This document shows, piece by piece, positions 17,629-27,770 of a stretch of 64,000 nucleotides of DNA. The position numbers and the translations under genes are program-made. Position 1 is the first letter of the stretch; every line of letters starts with the position of its first letter. The DNA is from Legionella birminghamensis (GTDB lineage: Bacteria; Pseudomonadota; Gammaproteobacteria; Legionellales; Legionellaceae): positions 1,984,001 to 2,048,000 of the forward strand of contig NZ_UGNW01000001.1 in the NCBI RefSeq assembly GCF_900452515.1. The letters run 5' to 3'. A model generated the notes under the pieces. The model saw only the letters and a list, made by a program, of their open reading frames with translations. It had not been told where the DNA came from and did no database searches.

Positions 17629-19314
17629 TCATTCCCATATCACTATTTGCCTCTGCTTGATTGCCCGCTGTATGAGCGGCTGATAATTCGCCTCAATCGT
17701 GCGTCGTTTCACTTTCAAGGTTGGGGTCAGATAACCGTTCTCAGCCGTCCAGGGATATTTGCTAATGATAATATGGCTAATTTTTTCATAACCGGCCAGA
17801 TCTCTATTTACCAAATGCAATATCTTTTCCAATTGAGCCTTAATCCATTCCCGCGGCTTTTGCAGGCCTGCTTCATTCAATGTGGTAATTAGCACATTGC
17901 TAGGCAGCTCTCTCCCAACAAGACATAATTGTTCGATAAAGCCGTTTTCTCCAAAGCGTTCTTCGATGGGGGTTGGAGCAATAAATTCCCCTTTCTGATT
18001 TTTAAAATTTTCAGACAAGCGTCCAAGAATTTTTATCCGCATTGAACTGTCTATCTCGGCAATATCACCGGTGCACAGCCAGCCATCCTTTGACAATGCC
18101 CGAATGCTTGCCTCTGGATCATCATAATATTCTTTCATTAGACAAGGCGATTTAATTAATAGCTCTTCATTTTCTCCCAGTTTCACTTCAACCTCTAATC
18201 GGGGACTGCCTACATAGCAGGGACGTCTTTCTTCGAGCCTTGAAACCGTAGCGTAGGCAAGATTCTCAGTTTGCCCATAGCCCTCTTGAATTGGGATATC
18301 CAAAGCATCAAAGAATTTGATGATTGAGGCCGGTAAATGGGAAGCACCGGAAAAACAGTTATAGCATCGATCCAGTCCCAACTGACGCCTGATCTTTTTC
18401 TTGATAAAATAGGAAAGTATCGGGATTTTCAATAGCATCTGCAATTTCTCAGGCGGCACCTTTTGCTCAATTTTCTGTTGAAAAACACCCCAGATCCTTG
18501 GCACTGCAGTAAAAAGGTTCGGTTTAATTTCACGTAGATTTTCAGCAAACTTCTCAAGGCTTTCCACAAAAGACACATCACTTGGAATACTAACGCTGCC
18601 CAACTGAATAGCCGTGCGCTCATAAACATGAGCCAAGGGCAAATAAGAAATCAGGTGATAATGATTTAATTTTCTCATGCTTGCCAGATCGTCGGGAAAA
18701 AGGGCAAGATAATTGCTGATGGTCTGGTGAGTATAAACCGCTCCCTTTGGCAGCCCCGTTGTGCCTGAGGAATAAATTATAGTGAACAACTCTTCAGGTT
18801 CAGGGAAAATGATTTCCTCTAACGGTTCTCTTTTTAATACGTCATCCCAGGCGAAACAACCCTCCGGTTTAGGATGATAATTAAAAGAAACCCGAATAAA
18901 TTGAGAAGAAATATATTCTTTGGTTGTCTTATAATTATCAAGCTTGCCAATGAAAACAAGCTTTACTCCTGCGTGGTTTAACACGAAATCAATGCTTTCC
19001 CGATGCTGGTTTGCAAAAAGAGGTACACTGACCATTCCTGCCAGGGCAATACCAAAATCAGCGATAAACCACTCAGCACAGTTTTTTGAAAATATAGCGA
19101 CACGATCGCCTCGATTTAAACCACTGTCCTGCAAAAAGCGGGCAACCTGGCGCGCCTGCTCCATCGTTTTCTTCCAACTGTATTCATGCCAGTGATTATC
19201 GCGCGGCTGTCGAAGATAGATTCGATCGCCGAAATTCCTCTCATTGTCGACAAGATATTGATTAATTGATAATCCTGCACCCTTAGCTGCCATTTTCAAT
19301 CCTTGAAAATTCAT
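17629..19314 (-). CDS. AMP-dependent long-chain acyl-CoA synthetase
   Basis: A 561-residue adenylate-forming enzyme of the FAA1/long-chain ligase group. It has the P-loop-like TIIYSSGTTGLPKGAVYTH (quoted in part), the GYGQTENLAYATVS adenylate-binding motif, and WLCTGDIAEID with the hinge region. It activates a fatty acid as acyl-AMP and transfers it to CoA, normally at the inner membrane. Its chain-length preference cannot be read from sequence. The C-terminal part around LKVKRRTIEANY is the expected end for this family. It is convergent with mfd, and the 500-base upstream gap holds tandem repeats. Confidence 0.85.
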   Translation of the reverse strand: MNFQGLKMAAKGAGLSINQYLVDNERNFGDRIYLRQPRDNHWHEYSWKKTMEQARQVARFLQDSGLNRGDRVAIFSKNCAEWFIADFGIALAGMVSVPLFANQHRESIDFVLNHAGVKLVFIGKLDNYKTTKEYISSQFIRVSFNYHPKPEGCFAWDDVLKREPLEEIIFPEPEELFTIIYSSGTTGLPKGAVYTHQTISNYLALFPDDLASMRKLNHYHLISYLPLAHVYERTAIQLGSVSIPSDVSFVESLEKFAENLREIKPNLFTAVPRIWGVFQQKIEQKVPPEKLQMLLKIPILSYFIKKKIRRQLGLDRCYNCFSGASHLPASIIKFFDALDIPIQEGYGQTENLAYATVSRLEERRPCYVGSPRLEVEVKLGENEELLIKSPCLMKEYYDDPEASIRALSKDGWLCTGDIAEIDSSMRIKILGRLSENFKNQKGEFIAPTPIEERFGENGFIEQLCLVGRELPSNVLITTLNEAGLQKPREWIKAQLEKILHLVNRDLAGYEKISHIIISKYPWTAENGYLTPTLKVKRRTIEANYQPLIQRAIKQRQIVIWE

Positions 19315-19426
19315 CTACAGCTAAAAGTATAGCTGAAATGAGCTCAGTTATCCGCCTTTGCGGACACTGTGAACTAGTCCATCCAGCACTCAGTGCCATA
19401 CTCTGAGAACTCTTATAATCTAAGCA

Positions 19427-19680
19427 CCCCGTTTATGCCTCACCCTCTTATCAGAGCCTACGTACCACGCTTTATGCTTGCCCCTCTTATGAGAGCCTAC
19501 GTACCGCGCTTTATGCTTGCCCCTCTTATGAGAACCTACGTACCGCGCTTTATGCTTGCCCCTCTTAGGAGAGCCTACGTACCGCGCTTTATGCTTGCCC
19601 CTCTTAGGAGAGCCTACGTACCGCGCTTTATGCTTGCCCCTCTTAGGAGAACCTACGTACCGCGCTTTATGCGCGGTAAC
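19427..19680. repeat. 39-bp tandem repeat array
   Basis: Five full 39-base units start at 19457, 19496, 19535, 19574 and 19613, each reading CCTACGTACCGCGCTTTATG followed by CTTGCCCCTCTTAKGAGAR with few substitutions. A degenerate unit precedes them, and a sixth unit beginning at 19652 converts into a hairpin, TACCGCGC-TTTAT-GCGCGGTA (19658-19678). Because 39 is a multiple of three, both strands stay open, but neither translation looks like a protein. With the hairpin at 19731-19756 this accounts for most of the 19315-19830 gap. Confidence 0.9.
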
Positions 19681-19730
19681 CATAAATAGGAGGGTGTAGT
19701 GTAATACTTTTTATTCATCACAAACATTAC

Positions 19731-19760
19731 ATGGATACCGCGCATAAAGCGCGGTACGTA
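19731..19760. repeat. ATAAA-loop hairpin repeat, second copy
   Basis: TGGATACCGCGC, loop ATAAA, then GCGCGGTA. It is an inverted counterpart of the hairpin that ends the 39-bp array at 19658-19678, and a relative of the hairpin at 6073-6101. Confidence 0.65.
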
Positions 19761-19830
19761 GATGTGTCAAATAGATTTGCCAAACAGTACGTAGGCATGC
19801 CAATAGTTACCTGTTTTGGTCATTATCGGT

Positions 19831-21273
19831 CTACTTCGTTCCGCCAATCGTCAAGGCATCAATCTTTAGCGTAGGTTGACCCACCCCCACCGGGACTGAT
19901 TGCCCCTCCTTGCCGCATACCCCGATCCCGCTATCTAGCGACAAATCATTACCGATCATACTGATTTGTTTCATGACCTCCGGGCCATTGCCGATTAAAG
20001 TGGCTCCCTTCACCGGTCTGGTAATTTTGCCATCTTCAATCAGATACGCTTCACTGGCAGAGAATACAAACTGCCCGGAAGTGATATCCACCTGGCCGCC
20101 GCCAAAATTCACAGCATACAATCCACGTTTGACCGATTTGATAATTTCCTGGGGATCGTACTGGCCGGCTAACATATAAGTATTGGTCATTCTAGGCATA
20201 GGCACATGGGCATAGGACTCTCGACGGCAATTGCCGGTGGGTTTCATACCCATCAATTTGGCATTCAATTTATCCTGCATATAATTCACTAGTACGCCGT
20301 CTTCAATGAGAGTTGTGCATTGGGTGGGGGTTCCCTCGTCATCCATTGTTAACGATCCGCGGCGGTTTTCCAGGGTTCCATCGTCAACAACAGTCACGCC
20401 TTTTGCAGCCACCTGCTGACCTATTTTCCCTGAAAAAGCCGATAGGCCTTTACGGTTGAAATCCCCTTCCAGGCCATGTCCCACTGCTTCATGTAAAAGA
20501 ACTCCCGGCCATCCTGGTCCAAGAACTACCGGCATGGTCCCTGCGGGCGCATCTTCAGCCTCCAGGTTAATCAAAGCCTCCCGCACCGCCTCACGCGCAT
20601 ATTCCAGTGCCCTGTCCTTCTCAAGGAAATAAGAATAGGGAACTCGCCCCCCTCCCCCTGAGCGTGCACTTTCACGCCGGCCATTTTTATCTTCAACCAG
20701 AACACTGACATGTATACTGACCAAAGGTCTGATATCCGCTACCATTCTTCCTTCTATCCCAGCAACCATTATCACTTCATAACAACCGCTTAAGGATGCA
20801 TTAACCTGAATCACTCGGGGATCAAGCCGGCGCGCTTCCTTGTCAATCGCTTCTAGTAATGCAATTTTTTCCTGTTTACTCATTCCTTCTATCGGATTAA
20901 TTCCTGCATAACGACTTACAGGCGCACCGGAAACATGAATCGCATGCACGGGATTTGTTGCCACCAGCGCAATTGAACGAGCTGCGTCCGCAGCACGCTG
21001 TAAAGCAGGCAGAATAATATCATCGCAGTAAGCATATCCCGTTTTGTCGCCGCTTACTGCCCGGATTCCAACCCCTTTATCGAGTGAATAACTACCGCTT
21101 TTTACTTCTGAATCCTCCAGATACCAGGACTCATAACTGCTGCTTTCAAAATATAAGTCTGCATCATCTACATGTTGACCCATTATTGAATGAACCAGCT
21201 TGGCGATAGTTGATTCATCCAGAGAAGCAGGTTTTAAAATTAATTCTTTGGCAATTGCCAGCGCCTGACTCAT
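19831..21273 (-). CDS. tldD: Metalloprotease TldD
   Basis: A 480-residue subunit of the TldD/TldE (PmbA) zinc protease, which trims peptides such as modified peptide precursors. The zinc motif [11 protein letters not shown] (H261, H265) is intact, and [17 protein letters not shown] at the C-terminus supplies the further Cys ligand of the family. The frame opens with a TTG at 21279, but the ATG at 21273 has AAGG eight bases ahead and is preferred. Gap to the upstream nitrilase gene is about 48 bases on the same strand, so co-transcription is likely. Confidence 0.95.
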   Translation of the reverse strand: MSQALAIAKELILKPASLDESTIAKLVHSIMGQHVDDADLYFESSSYESWYLEDSEVKSGSYSLDKGVGIRAVSGDKTGYAYCDDIILPALQRAADAARSIALVATNPVHAIHVSGAPVSRYAGINPIEGMSKQEKIALLEAIDKEARRLDPRVIQVNASLSGCYEVIMVAGIEGRMVADIRPLVSIHVSVLVEDKNGRRESARSGGGGRVPYSYFLEKDRALEYAREAVREALINLEAEDAPAGTMPVVLGPGWPGVLLHEAVGHGLEGDFNRKGLSAFSGKIGQQVAAKGVTVVDDGTLENRRGSLTMDDEGTPTQCTTLIEDGVLVNYMQDKLNAKLMGMKPTGNCRRESYAHVPMPRMTNTYMLAGQYDPQEIIKSVKRGLYAVNFGGGQVDITSGQFVFSASEAYLIEDGKITRPVKGATLIGNGPEVMKQISMIGNDLSLDSGIGVCGKEGQSVPVGVGQPTLKIDALTIGGTK

Positions 21274-21321
21274 AATCAATACCTTATTCGTTATTAACCA
21301 ACCATGACTGCATAAACAATC

Positions 21322-22137
21322 TCAGTTACTAATCAAGACGTGGTGTTCAATACATGGAAATTGCCGTCTTAACTGATGCAACCGGGGTAAATCGATTTCC
21401 GCAGTCACCATACCCGCATTTTTATCGTGTTGGCCCAGAATTTTTCCCCAGGGCTCAATGATCATGCTATGACCATAGGTTTGCCTGCCATTTTGATGCG
21501 CCCCGCCCTGATTGGCAGCAAGTACATAACACAAGTTTTCAATAGCGCGCGCCCTTAGTAATATTTCCCAATGAGCAAGTCCCGTTATGGCAGTAAACGC
21601 TGAGGGGACTGTAAATAATTCTGCACCTCTCATCACTAATTGTTGATATAATTCTGGAAAACGCAAATCATAACAAACCGTAAGGCCAATTTTTCCGATT
21701 GGCGTTTCAACTACGATCAGCTCGCTTCCCCTTTCTATGGTAAGGGATTCCTGATGGGCTTCCTGATCAGAAACTCGGACATCAAACAAATGGATTTTGT
21801 CATAGCGGGCAGCACACCGTCCTTTATCATCAAAAACCAGGCTTGAGGAACGCACTTTATCATCATGCAAACCTTTTACAGGTATTGTTCCGGCAATTAT
21901 CCAAAGTCCATGTTTGCGGGCATAATGACTGATTTTATCCTGAATCGCCCCATTGAGATAAGGCTCCGCCAAATGCAGCTTATCGGTTTCTTTTAGTCCC
22001 ATAAATACAAAGTTTTCAGGAAGCACCACTAATTCAACGGCCTGTGCCCTCGCTGTCGCCAGCAATGTATCAACCTGACGCAGATTTTCATCAACATTTG
22101 CGGTAGAAACCATTTGTAATACAGCAGCTTTGGACAT
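21322..22137 (-). CDS. Nitrilase-superfamily amidohydrolase (Nit1/omega-amidase-like)
   Basis: A 271-residue carbon-nitrogen hydrolase. The Glu-Lys-Cys triad is visible: VLPENFVFMG (Glu), RYDKIHLFDV (Lys) and LTVCYDLRFPELY (Cys). The VFMG and FDVRV features place it near the Nit1/YbeM branch, which repairs deaminated glutathione. This gene lies upstream of tldD in many proteobacteria. ATG at 22137 follows AAGGAACATA. Exact substrate is inferred from family position only. Confidence 0.85.
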   Translation of the reverse strand: MSKAAVLQMVSTANVDENLRQVDTLLATARAQAVELVVLPENFVFMGLKETDKLHLAEPYLNGAIQDKISHYARKHGLWIIAGTIPVKGLHDDKVRSSSLVFDDKGRCAARYDKIHLFDVRVSDQEAHQESLTIERGSELIVVETPIGKIGLTVCYDLRFPELYQQLVMRGAELFTVPSAFTAITGLAHWEILLRARAIENLCYVLAANQGGAHQNGRQTYGHSMIIEPWGKILGQHDKNAGMVTAEIDLPRLHQLRRQFPCIEHHVLISN

Positions 22138-22363
22138 TATTATGTTCCTTGCAAAAAACAGATGTCAATTCTACCCTCAAATCGAGAAAAAAATCACTGT
22201 TATTCAGACATCTTTGCGAATCAGTATCCAGGAATTACCTGCCCAGCCTCTTGAGATCGAAATAATATCTCTATAGACTTGAAAAGCCCAATAGTCATTC
22301 CCATATATATGCTAAAATATAATACATATATAGGTAATCAGGATAAAATAACCGGAGTAGTCA

Positions 22364-23041
22364 ATGAATAGAAATGACGTCACCATTTTAGGCCAGAGTA
22401 ACGAGTCGGTACTGGCTACCAATCGTGTCTTACGCAACACTTATTTGCTGCTAAGTATGACCTTCCTTTTTAGTGCACTAACAGCCTATTTGTCTTTCGC
22501 ATACAAAGCAGGCCCGATGAACCCATTCATTATGATTGGCGGTGTCTATGGATTAATGTTCCTGACCCAGGCTCTTCGTAACAGCGTCTGGGGGTTACTC
22601 AGTGCGTTCGCGTTCACTGGTTTTGTGGGATATACCTTAGGCCCCATTCTCAACTTTTATATCGCCAGCTTTTCGAATGGCGCACAGCTGGTAGGTACAG
22701 CATTAGGCGGCACAGGGATGATTTTCTTTGCTTTATCCGGCTATGCCCTGACAACCAGAAAAGACTTCAGCTTTCTTGGCGGTTTCCTTTTTGTCGGAAT
22801 GATGGTAGCCCTTCTGGCAATGATTGCCGGTATATTCTTTGACTTGCCCGCACTGCAACTAACCATTTCAGCTGCATTCATTTTAATTTCTTCCGGTTTG
22901 ATTCTCTTTCAAACTAGCGAGATTATCCATGGCGGCGAGACCAATTATATCTCTGCAACGATTTCCCTTTATGTTTCAATCTACAATCTGTTTATCAGCT
23001 TGCTGAACATATTGAGTGCTTTCGCTGGCAACAGAGACTAA
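22364..23041 (+). CDS. Bax inhibitor-1 / YccA-family membrane protein
   Basis: A 225-residue inner-membrane protein with seven hydrophobic spans across nearly its whole length, starting near residue 25. The family (BI-1, YccA, YbhL) includes calcium-leak proteins and, in E. coli, YccA, an inhibitor or substrate of the FtsH protease. Typical features are GPILNFYI after the third span and the C-terminal SLYVSIYNLFISLLNI. CCGGAG precedes the ATG. An AT-rich promoter-like stretch with TATAAT at 22318-22323 lies upstream, and a strong terminator follows. It is a single-gene transcript. Confidence 0.88.
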   Translation: MNRNDVTILGQSNESVLATNRVLRNTYLLLSMTFLFSALTAYLSFAYKAGPMNPFIMIGGVYGLMFLTQALRNSVWGLLSAFAFTGFVGYTLGPILNFYIASFSNGAQLVGTALGGTGMIFFALSGYALTTRKDFSFLGGFLFVGMMVALLAMIAGIFFDLPALQLTISAAFILISSGLILFQTSEIIHGGETNYISATISLYVSIYNLFISLLNILSAFAGNRD

Positions 23042-23058
23042 CATACTCCTCTATTCAA

Positions 23059-23084
23059 AATCCCGGCTCGCCGGGATTTTTTTA
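23059..23084 (+). terminator. Rho-independent terminator
   Basis: ATCCCGGC-TC-GCCGGGAT palindrome followed by a run of T, 18 bases after the Bax-inhibitor-like gene. Confidence 0.85.
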
Positions 23085-23166
23085 TCAGATTATTGCCTAA
23101 ACCCATTATCAATTATATGATTAGCCGGTTTTTAATATTGTCTTCAATTAAAGTCAAGGACAGGAC

Positions 23167-23910
23167 ATGCATACAAAAAAAAATGCACTATTTTCACTGG
23201 GCATGTTATTAGCCTCTAGTTCCTTTGCAGGATCCATGGGTGTTGTACCGGAGGGTTCTTATGTGGCGACTGTCAGTATTGCTGCAGCCTGGGTTAATGA
23301 CCTCGGCGAAACGCAAACACTTAGCCTCCAACCCGATGTTATCAAAACTTATTCCGACACCACAAACTCTAAAGTGAATCCTGCTATTGAATTATTCCTT
23401 GGCTGGCAACACCCTATCACCGATACCCTGAAAGGCCAGATCGGTATTGCAGGAGCAGCTACTTCGAAGGTAACACTCGACGGCGATATTTGGGAAGATG
23501 CAGATCCGGCTTTTAATAATTATACCTACCAGTACAAAGTAAACCATTATCACCTTGCAGTTAAAGGCAAGTTACTGATGGATCTGGACGAATGGGTAGA
23601 ACCTTATGTCAGTGCAAGTGCTGGTATTGGTTTTAATCAGGCCAGTGATTTTCAGATTACTCCCAGAATATTTGAGGAAATTCCCGCTCCTCCATTTAAC
23701 TCACAGACCAAGTCTTCCTTTGTCTACACTCTGGGTATTGGACTGCAAACAGCATTTAATTCAAACTGGCAGCTTGGCCTGGGTTATGAATTCGCCGACT
23801 GGGGCAAAACCGAATTAGACAGGGCACGGGGTCAGACCGTGGGCCATGGGATTGAAACAGATAATTTCTTTGCCCATCAAGTTCAGCTGAGTTTAAGTTA
23901 TATTTGCTAG
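23167..23910 (+). CDS. Outer-membrane beta-barrel protein (paralogue 1)
   Basis: A 247-residue exported protein. MHTKKNALFSLGMLLASSSFA is a signal peptide with cleavage after SFA. The mature part has alternating amphipathic strands, many Gly/Asn/Asp turns and a terminal aromatic-rich strand (HQVQLSLSY), as in OmpA/OmpW-type eight-strand barrels of Legionella. It shares DGDIWEDADPAFNNYTY, PYVSASAGIGFN and LGYEFADWGKTELDRARGQT with the protein at 53749-54495, so the two are paralogues. AAGGA lies before the ATG. It ends in Cys rather than the usual Phe, which is odd for a barrel. Function beyond surface exposure is unknown. Confidence 0.8.
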   Translation: MHTKKNALFSLGMLLASSSFAGSMGVVPEGSYVATVSIAAAWVNDLGETQTLSLQPDVIKTYSDTTNSKVNPAIELFLGWQHPITDTLKGQIGIAGAATSKVTLDGDIWEDADPAFNNYTYQYKVNHYHLAVKGKLLMDLDEWVEPYVSASAGIGFNQASDFQITPRIFEEIPAPPFNSQTKSSFVYTLGIGLQTAFNSNWQLGLGYEFADWGKTELDRARGQTVGHGIETDNFFAHQVQLSLSYIC

Positions 23911-23914
23911 CATA

Positions 23915-24165
23915 TGCATGGGCCCGCGGTCGCAGCCCAAAGATCTCCACTACGCCCTGCGGCTTGTCCGCAGGGTCCATTGTTTTCTATGAGTCTTCTG
24001 GATCCCTCGGACAAGCCGAGGGAAGTAGAAGCCTAGAGCAGACTGTGTTTTCAGAGATGTGTAGATATCTATCGGTCGGAGCCGCGGGGATACGTACAGG
24101 CGTCAAATCTCCGCGGCTTCGACCACCCGACTCCCCGCGGCTTCGACCGCGGGGTCCATACTGAG
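23915..24165. repeat. Cluster of GC-rich palindromic repeat fragments
   Basis: Includes a partial arm GCATGGGCCCGCGGTC (about 23917), a CTGCGGCTTGTCCGCAG palindrome (about 23959), a CCCTCGG-ACAA-GCCGAGGG palindrome (about 24005), a relative of the 19-bp terminal sequence (GTGTAGATATCTAT near 24060), and two tandem arms GACTCCCCGCGGCTTCGACC ending in a GGGGTCCA motif near 24155. It is a mosaic of the repeat families found elsewhere in the window and contains no gene. Confidence 0.65.
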
Positions 24166-24200
24166 CTAATCCAAAGCTATATCAACCCGCCATAAAAGAT

Positions 24201-25169
24201 CTAAGACTGATTCCAGGATGCCCTGGATCGAAATAACTGTTCCACATCCACTTTGCTTTTGCTGATCGGTTTATCAAATTGCTGGCATTGACGAGACTGC
24301 TGATAATAAACACCCAATGGAACCGGGTATTCAGGATAATGGATTTGAGCCAAACGCATGGCGGCTATAAAGTTACTGCTGTCATGAATATATCCATTGT
24401 GTTCATTGTGGGCAATGACTTTAAGTTGTTCTCCCTCAAGTGCCAGTGCATGCTCTCCATTGCTGCCATACACCAGGGGTTTGTCCTCTTCGAGAAGAAC
24501 AGTTTTATCTGCACGGTTTGTTTTTAAGGCAAAGCCGTCAAAAGCGCCATTATTAAAAATATTACAATCCTGATAGATTTCCACAAAGGAACAACCTGGA
24601 TGCTCATACGCTTTCTTTAGAACCGAAATAAGATGATTGGGATCTTTATCGACAGCCCTGGCAACAAAACTGGCACCAGCAGCGAGGGCTAGCATCAGTG
24701 GATTAATGGGTTCATTACTTACACCCTGCGGTGACGTTTTAGTAATTTGTCCCTTTTGTGATGTTGGTGAGAACTGCCCTTTCGTTAAACCGTAAACCTG
24801 ATTATTGAACAATAAGATATTGACATTCACATTGCGCCGCAGGCAATGAATAAAATGATTCCCCCCAATACTCAGCGCATCCCCGTCGCCGGTAATCACC
24901 CATACAGTTATATCATCCCGCATGGCTTTAAGCCCGGTAGCAATAGCAGGGGCTCTACCATGAATGGTATGCAGTCCATAGGTATTCATATAATAAGGCA
25001 AGCGGCCAGCACAGCCGATTCCGGATATGAAAACATGCCGTTCGGGCGGCAGGCCAAGCTCCGGAAGCAAACGTTGTATTGCCATTAGAATGGCATAATC
25101 GCCACATCCCGGGCACCAACGGACTTCGTTTGAATTGGCAAAATCATCACGCTTGTATTGAGTATTCAT
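24201..25169 (-). CDS. korB: 2-oxoacid:ferredoxin oxidoreductase beta subunit
   Basis: A 322-residue thiamine-diphosphate subunit. CPGCGDYAIL supplies iron-sulfur cysteines, and GDGDALSIGGNHFIHC the TPP-magnesium motif, followed by NNQVYGLTKGQ, typical of 2-oxoglutarate-type (Kor) enzymes. The enzyme decarboxylates a 2-oxoacid to acyl-CoA and reduces ferredoxin. The frame extends upstream, but the ATG at 25169 has GGAAG six bases ahead and gives the usual N-terminus. It overlaps the alpha gene by 23 bases, a sign of translational coupling. 2-oxoglutarate is the likely substrate; pyruvate is less likely. Confidence 0.87.
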   Translation of the reverse strand: MNTQYKRDDFANSNEVRWCPGCGDYAILMAIQRLLPELGLPPERHVFISGIGCAGRLPYYMNTYGLHTIHGRAPAIATGLKAMRDDITVWVITGDGDALSIGGNHFIHCLRRNVNVNILLFNNQVYGLTKGQFSPTSQKGQITKTSPQGVSNEPINPLMLALAAGASFVARAVDKDPNHLISVLKKAYEHPGCSFVEIYQDCNIFNNGAFDGFALKTNRADKTVLLEEDKPLVYGSNGEHALALEGEQLKVIAHNEHNGYIHDSSNFIAAMRLAQIHYPEYPVPLGVYYQQSRQCQQFDKPISKSKVDVEQLFRSRASWNQS

Positions 25170-26970
25170 CATCGACTTCCGCTTTAATGGCCTGAAGTAA
25201 AAAACTGGCTGTAAATGGCTGACCATTGCACTGGCTAATTGATCGGCAATTTATTAAATATTCAGCCCTAAGCAGTTGGCACAATTGGCCTGAATTAAGT
25301 TCCGCTACCAACACGGTTTTGTATCGCTGGAGCAAAGCAGCCAGATCAGCCGGCAATGGGTTCAGATGCCGAAGTTGCAGAAGCGCCAACTCAAGGCCCT
25401 GCTCTGCTGCTAGCTGAATAGCCGACTTTAAGCTGCCATAGGTGCTCCCCCAACCGATAATTAATGTAGAAGCCTCAGGATGACCCTCTACTTCTAATGG
25501 TTCGTAGATTTTGGCAATGCCGGCAATTTTAGCCGCTCGCAGATTAACCATCTTCTGATGGTTCTGGGCATCATAACTTACCTTGCCCTCTTCACCCTGT
25601 TTCTCCAAACCGCCAAGTTGGTGAATAAAACCCGGCATCCCGGGGGGATTCCAGCTTCGCGAGAGCTTGTCATCACGCTGATAAGGTTTTTCAAAATGGT
25701 TAAATTCAATTTTTGGAAGTCTGATCGAATCAAATTCAGGAATTTTCCAGGGTTCAGCTGCATTAGCCAGATAAGCATCCAATAAGACAATAACCGGGGT
25801 CATATAGGAAATAGCAATATCGAATGCTTCAATAATTGTTTTAAAACAATCAGAAGCAGAGCGGGCTGCTATAACAGGCATGGGGGATTCGCCGTGGCGT
25901 CCGTACAAGGCTTGGCGCAAATCGCTTTGTCCTGTTTTAGTTGGTAATCCGGTTGAAGCGCCTGCCCGCTGCACATCGACAACCACCAAAGGTAGTTCGG
26001 TCATTACAGCCAGGCCCAGGCTTTCACTTTTTAAATCCAGGCCTGGGCCAGACGTACAGGTTAACGCGAGGTGTCCGCCAAATGCAGCCCCAATACAGGC
26101 ACAAGCCGCGGCAATTTCATCTTCTGCCTGTAATAATTGAATGCCATAATCGCCAAGCCTGGCGCACTCATGCAAAATAGCCGAAGCCGGAGTAATCGGA
26201 TAACCGGATACCAGCATTCGCGTTTGAGTGCCTACCGTTAGCGTGGCAAGTCCCAGACTCAGGGCCTCTACGCCGGTAATCTGACGATATTCCCCCTGCT
26301 CTCTGTTTACTTTACCGAGCATAAAATGCTGGCGTGCCAACTCAAGCGTCATTGCATAGTTATAACCTGCTAACAATGTCAGTTCATTTGCTTTTGCAAT
26401 TTCCGGGTCATTTTTAAATTTTTTGGCGATAAAGCCCTGGCAATTTTCAGTAGGCAGATCAAAAAGCCACAAGACCAGGCCTAAAACATAGAAATTCTTG
26501 GTTTTTTTAGCCTGGGCATGGCTAATAGCCGCAGTCTCTACTGCCTTCACGGTGAGACTAATGAGCGGCAAACTCAAAATCTGATAGTGCTCGCCAACAG
26601 TTTTGAGGTAGTCACTGTCAAGCCCTGCCTTTTGCCAGTCCTTTTCAGTAAAACTGTCTTCATTGATGATCAGCAAACCGCCAGGAGATAAAAACTCCAG
26701 GGAGTTTTTTAAAGCAGCGGGATTTAGAGCAACTAATACATTTAAGGTTTCACCAGCAGTGAAGATCGCTTCCTCTGCCATAGCCAGCTGAAAACCGGAA
26801 ACACCTGCTACCGTGCCTGCGGGAGCACGAATCTCAGCTGGAAAATCGGGGAGTGTGCGCACTTCGCGCCCGGTAAGAGCAGCCGTTATGGTTAGCTGTT
26901 CACCCAGTAATTGAACACCATCCCCGGAGTCTCCCGTAAAACGAATTACGATCGCATCAGTTGTTGACAT
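25147..26970 (-). CDS. korA: 2-oxoacid:ferredoxin oxidoreductase, fused gamma-alpha subunit
   Basis: A 607-residue fusion. Residues 1-190 are the gamma domain ([33 protein letters not shown]), and residues about 215-600 the pyrimidine-binding alpha domain with [18 protein letters not shown] and [14 protein letters not shown]. Such a gamma-alpha fusion paired with a separate beta is the two-subunit Kor type found in aerobic and microaerobic bacteria. It is likely co-transcribed with the upstream pdxJ, whose last 14 bases it overlaps. Confidence 0.88.
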   Translation of the reverse strand: MSTTDAIVIRFTGDSGDGVQLLGEQLTITAALTGREVRTLPDFPAEIRAPAGTVAGVSGFQLAMAEEAIFTAGETLNVLVALNPAALKNSLEFLSPGGLLIINEDSFTEKDWQKAGLDSDYLKTVGEHYQILSLPLISLTVKAVETAAISHAQAKKTKNFYVLGLVLWLFDLPTENCQGFIAKKFKNDPEIAKANELTLLAGYNYAMTLELARQHFMLGKVNREQGEYRQITGVEALSLGLATLTVGTQTRMLVSGYPITPASAILHECARLGDYGIQLLQAEDEIAAACACIGAAFGGHLALTCTSGPGLDLKSESLGLAVMTELPLVVVDVQRAGASTGLPTKTGQSDLRQALYGRHGESPMPVIAARSASDCFKTIIEAFDIAISYMTPVIVLLDAYLANAAEPWKIPEFDSIRLPKIEFNHFEKPYQRDDKLSRSWNPPGMPGFIHQLGGLEKQGEEGKVSYDAQNHQKMVNLRAAKIAGIAKIYEPLEVEGHPEASTLIIGWGSTYGSLKSAIQLAAEQGLELALLQLRHLNPLPADLAALLQRYKTVLVAELNSGQLCQLLRAEYLINCRSISQCNGQPFTASFLLQAIKAEVDDEYSIQA

Positions 26971-27703
26971 AGTTCCTGGCTTCCAGCATAAGTTGACGCA
27001 TGTCTTTCACTGCTTGTTTTAAACCGGTAAACAAGGCTCGCGCAATGATGGCATGTCCAATATTAAGTTCATTCATTTCCGGTATCGCCGCGATGGCTTT
27101 TACATTCTGATAATGAAGCCCATGGCCAGCATTTACAACCAAACCTTTGCTGGCAGCATACTTCGCAGCCTGCCTGATGCGTTCCAATTCTTCATTCTGG
27201 CTTTTTGAGTTGCTGGCATCCGCATAGCAGCCTGTATGGATTTCAATCACAGGAGCGCCAGCTTCAACTGCCGCATCAATTTGTTTAAAATCAGGATCAA
27301 TGAATAGTGAAACTTCGCTGCCATTAGCCTGCAAACGCGCTACAGCTTTTGAAACTGCTGTGAAGTGGGAGATAACGTCCAGTCCGCCTTCAGTCGTGAG
27401 CTCTTCACGTTTTTCAGGCACCAAACAGGCATGTTCAGGCGAAATCTCTTCGGCAAAATCAAGCATAGCGTCCGTGACGGCCAGCTCCAGATTCATTCTT
27501 GTTTGCAGCACGGCCTTAATCAACCGCACATCCCGCGCCTGGATATGCCTTAAGTCCTCACGCATATGCAGAGTGATACCATCGGCGCCAGCCTCTTCAG
27601 AGTCCATCGCAGCCTGTACGGGATCCGGATAACGAGTGCCTCTGGCCTGACGAATCGTTGCGATGTGATCAATATTAACGCCTAATAATATCTCTTTTAA
27701 CAT
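26957..27703 (-). CDS. pdxJ: Pyridoxine 5'-phosphate synthase PdxJ
   Basis: Barrel enzyme of 248 residues that condenses 1-deoxyxylulose 5-phosphate with 3-amino-2-oxopropyl phosphate to pyridoxine phosphate, the last ring-forming step of vitamin B6 synthesis. [14 protein letters not shown] at the N-terminus, [11 protein letters not shown] and [11 protein letters not shown] near the C-terminus are diagnostic. It sits in the conserved era-recO-pdxJ order. A small hairpin, TGGGCT-TTAT-AGCCCA at 27729-27744, lies between it and recO. Confidence 0.96.
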   Translation of the reverse strand: MLKEILLGVNIDHIATIRQARGTRYPDPVQAAMDSEEAGADGITLHMREDLRHIQARDVRLIKAVLQTRMNLELAVTDAMLDFAEEISPEHACLVPEKREELTTEGGLDVISHFTAVSKAVARLQANGSEVSLFIDPDFKQIDAAVEAGAPVIEIHTGCYADASNSKSQNEELERIRQAAKYAASKGLVVNAGHGLHYQNVKAIAAIPEMNELNIGHAIIARALFTGLKQAVKDMRQLMLEARNYVNN

Positions 27704-27770
27704 ACTTCACCCTGAGTTCAACAAATGCTGGGCTTTATAGCCCATCCTACATTCACAAGGGTTTATCATA

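Noticed and set aside
19427-19680. CRISPR array
   Set aside because: Units are directly adjacent and nearly identical with no unique spacers, and there are no cas genes in the window.
19393-19689. Open frames on both strands through the 39-bp tandem array
   Set aside because: They exist only because the period is a multiple of three without stops. The translations are simple 13-residue repeats with no start signal.
27729-27744. Terminator between pdxJ and recO
   Set aside because: The 6-bp hairpin TGGGCT-TTAT-AGCCCA has no following T run on either strand.
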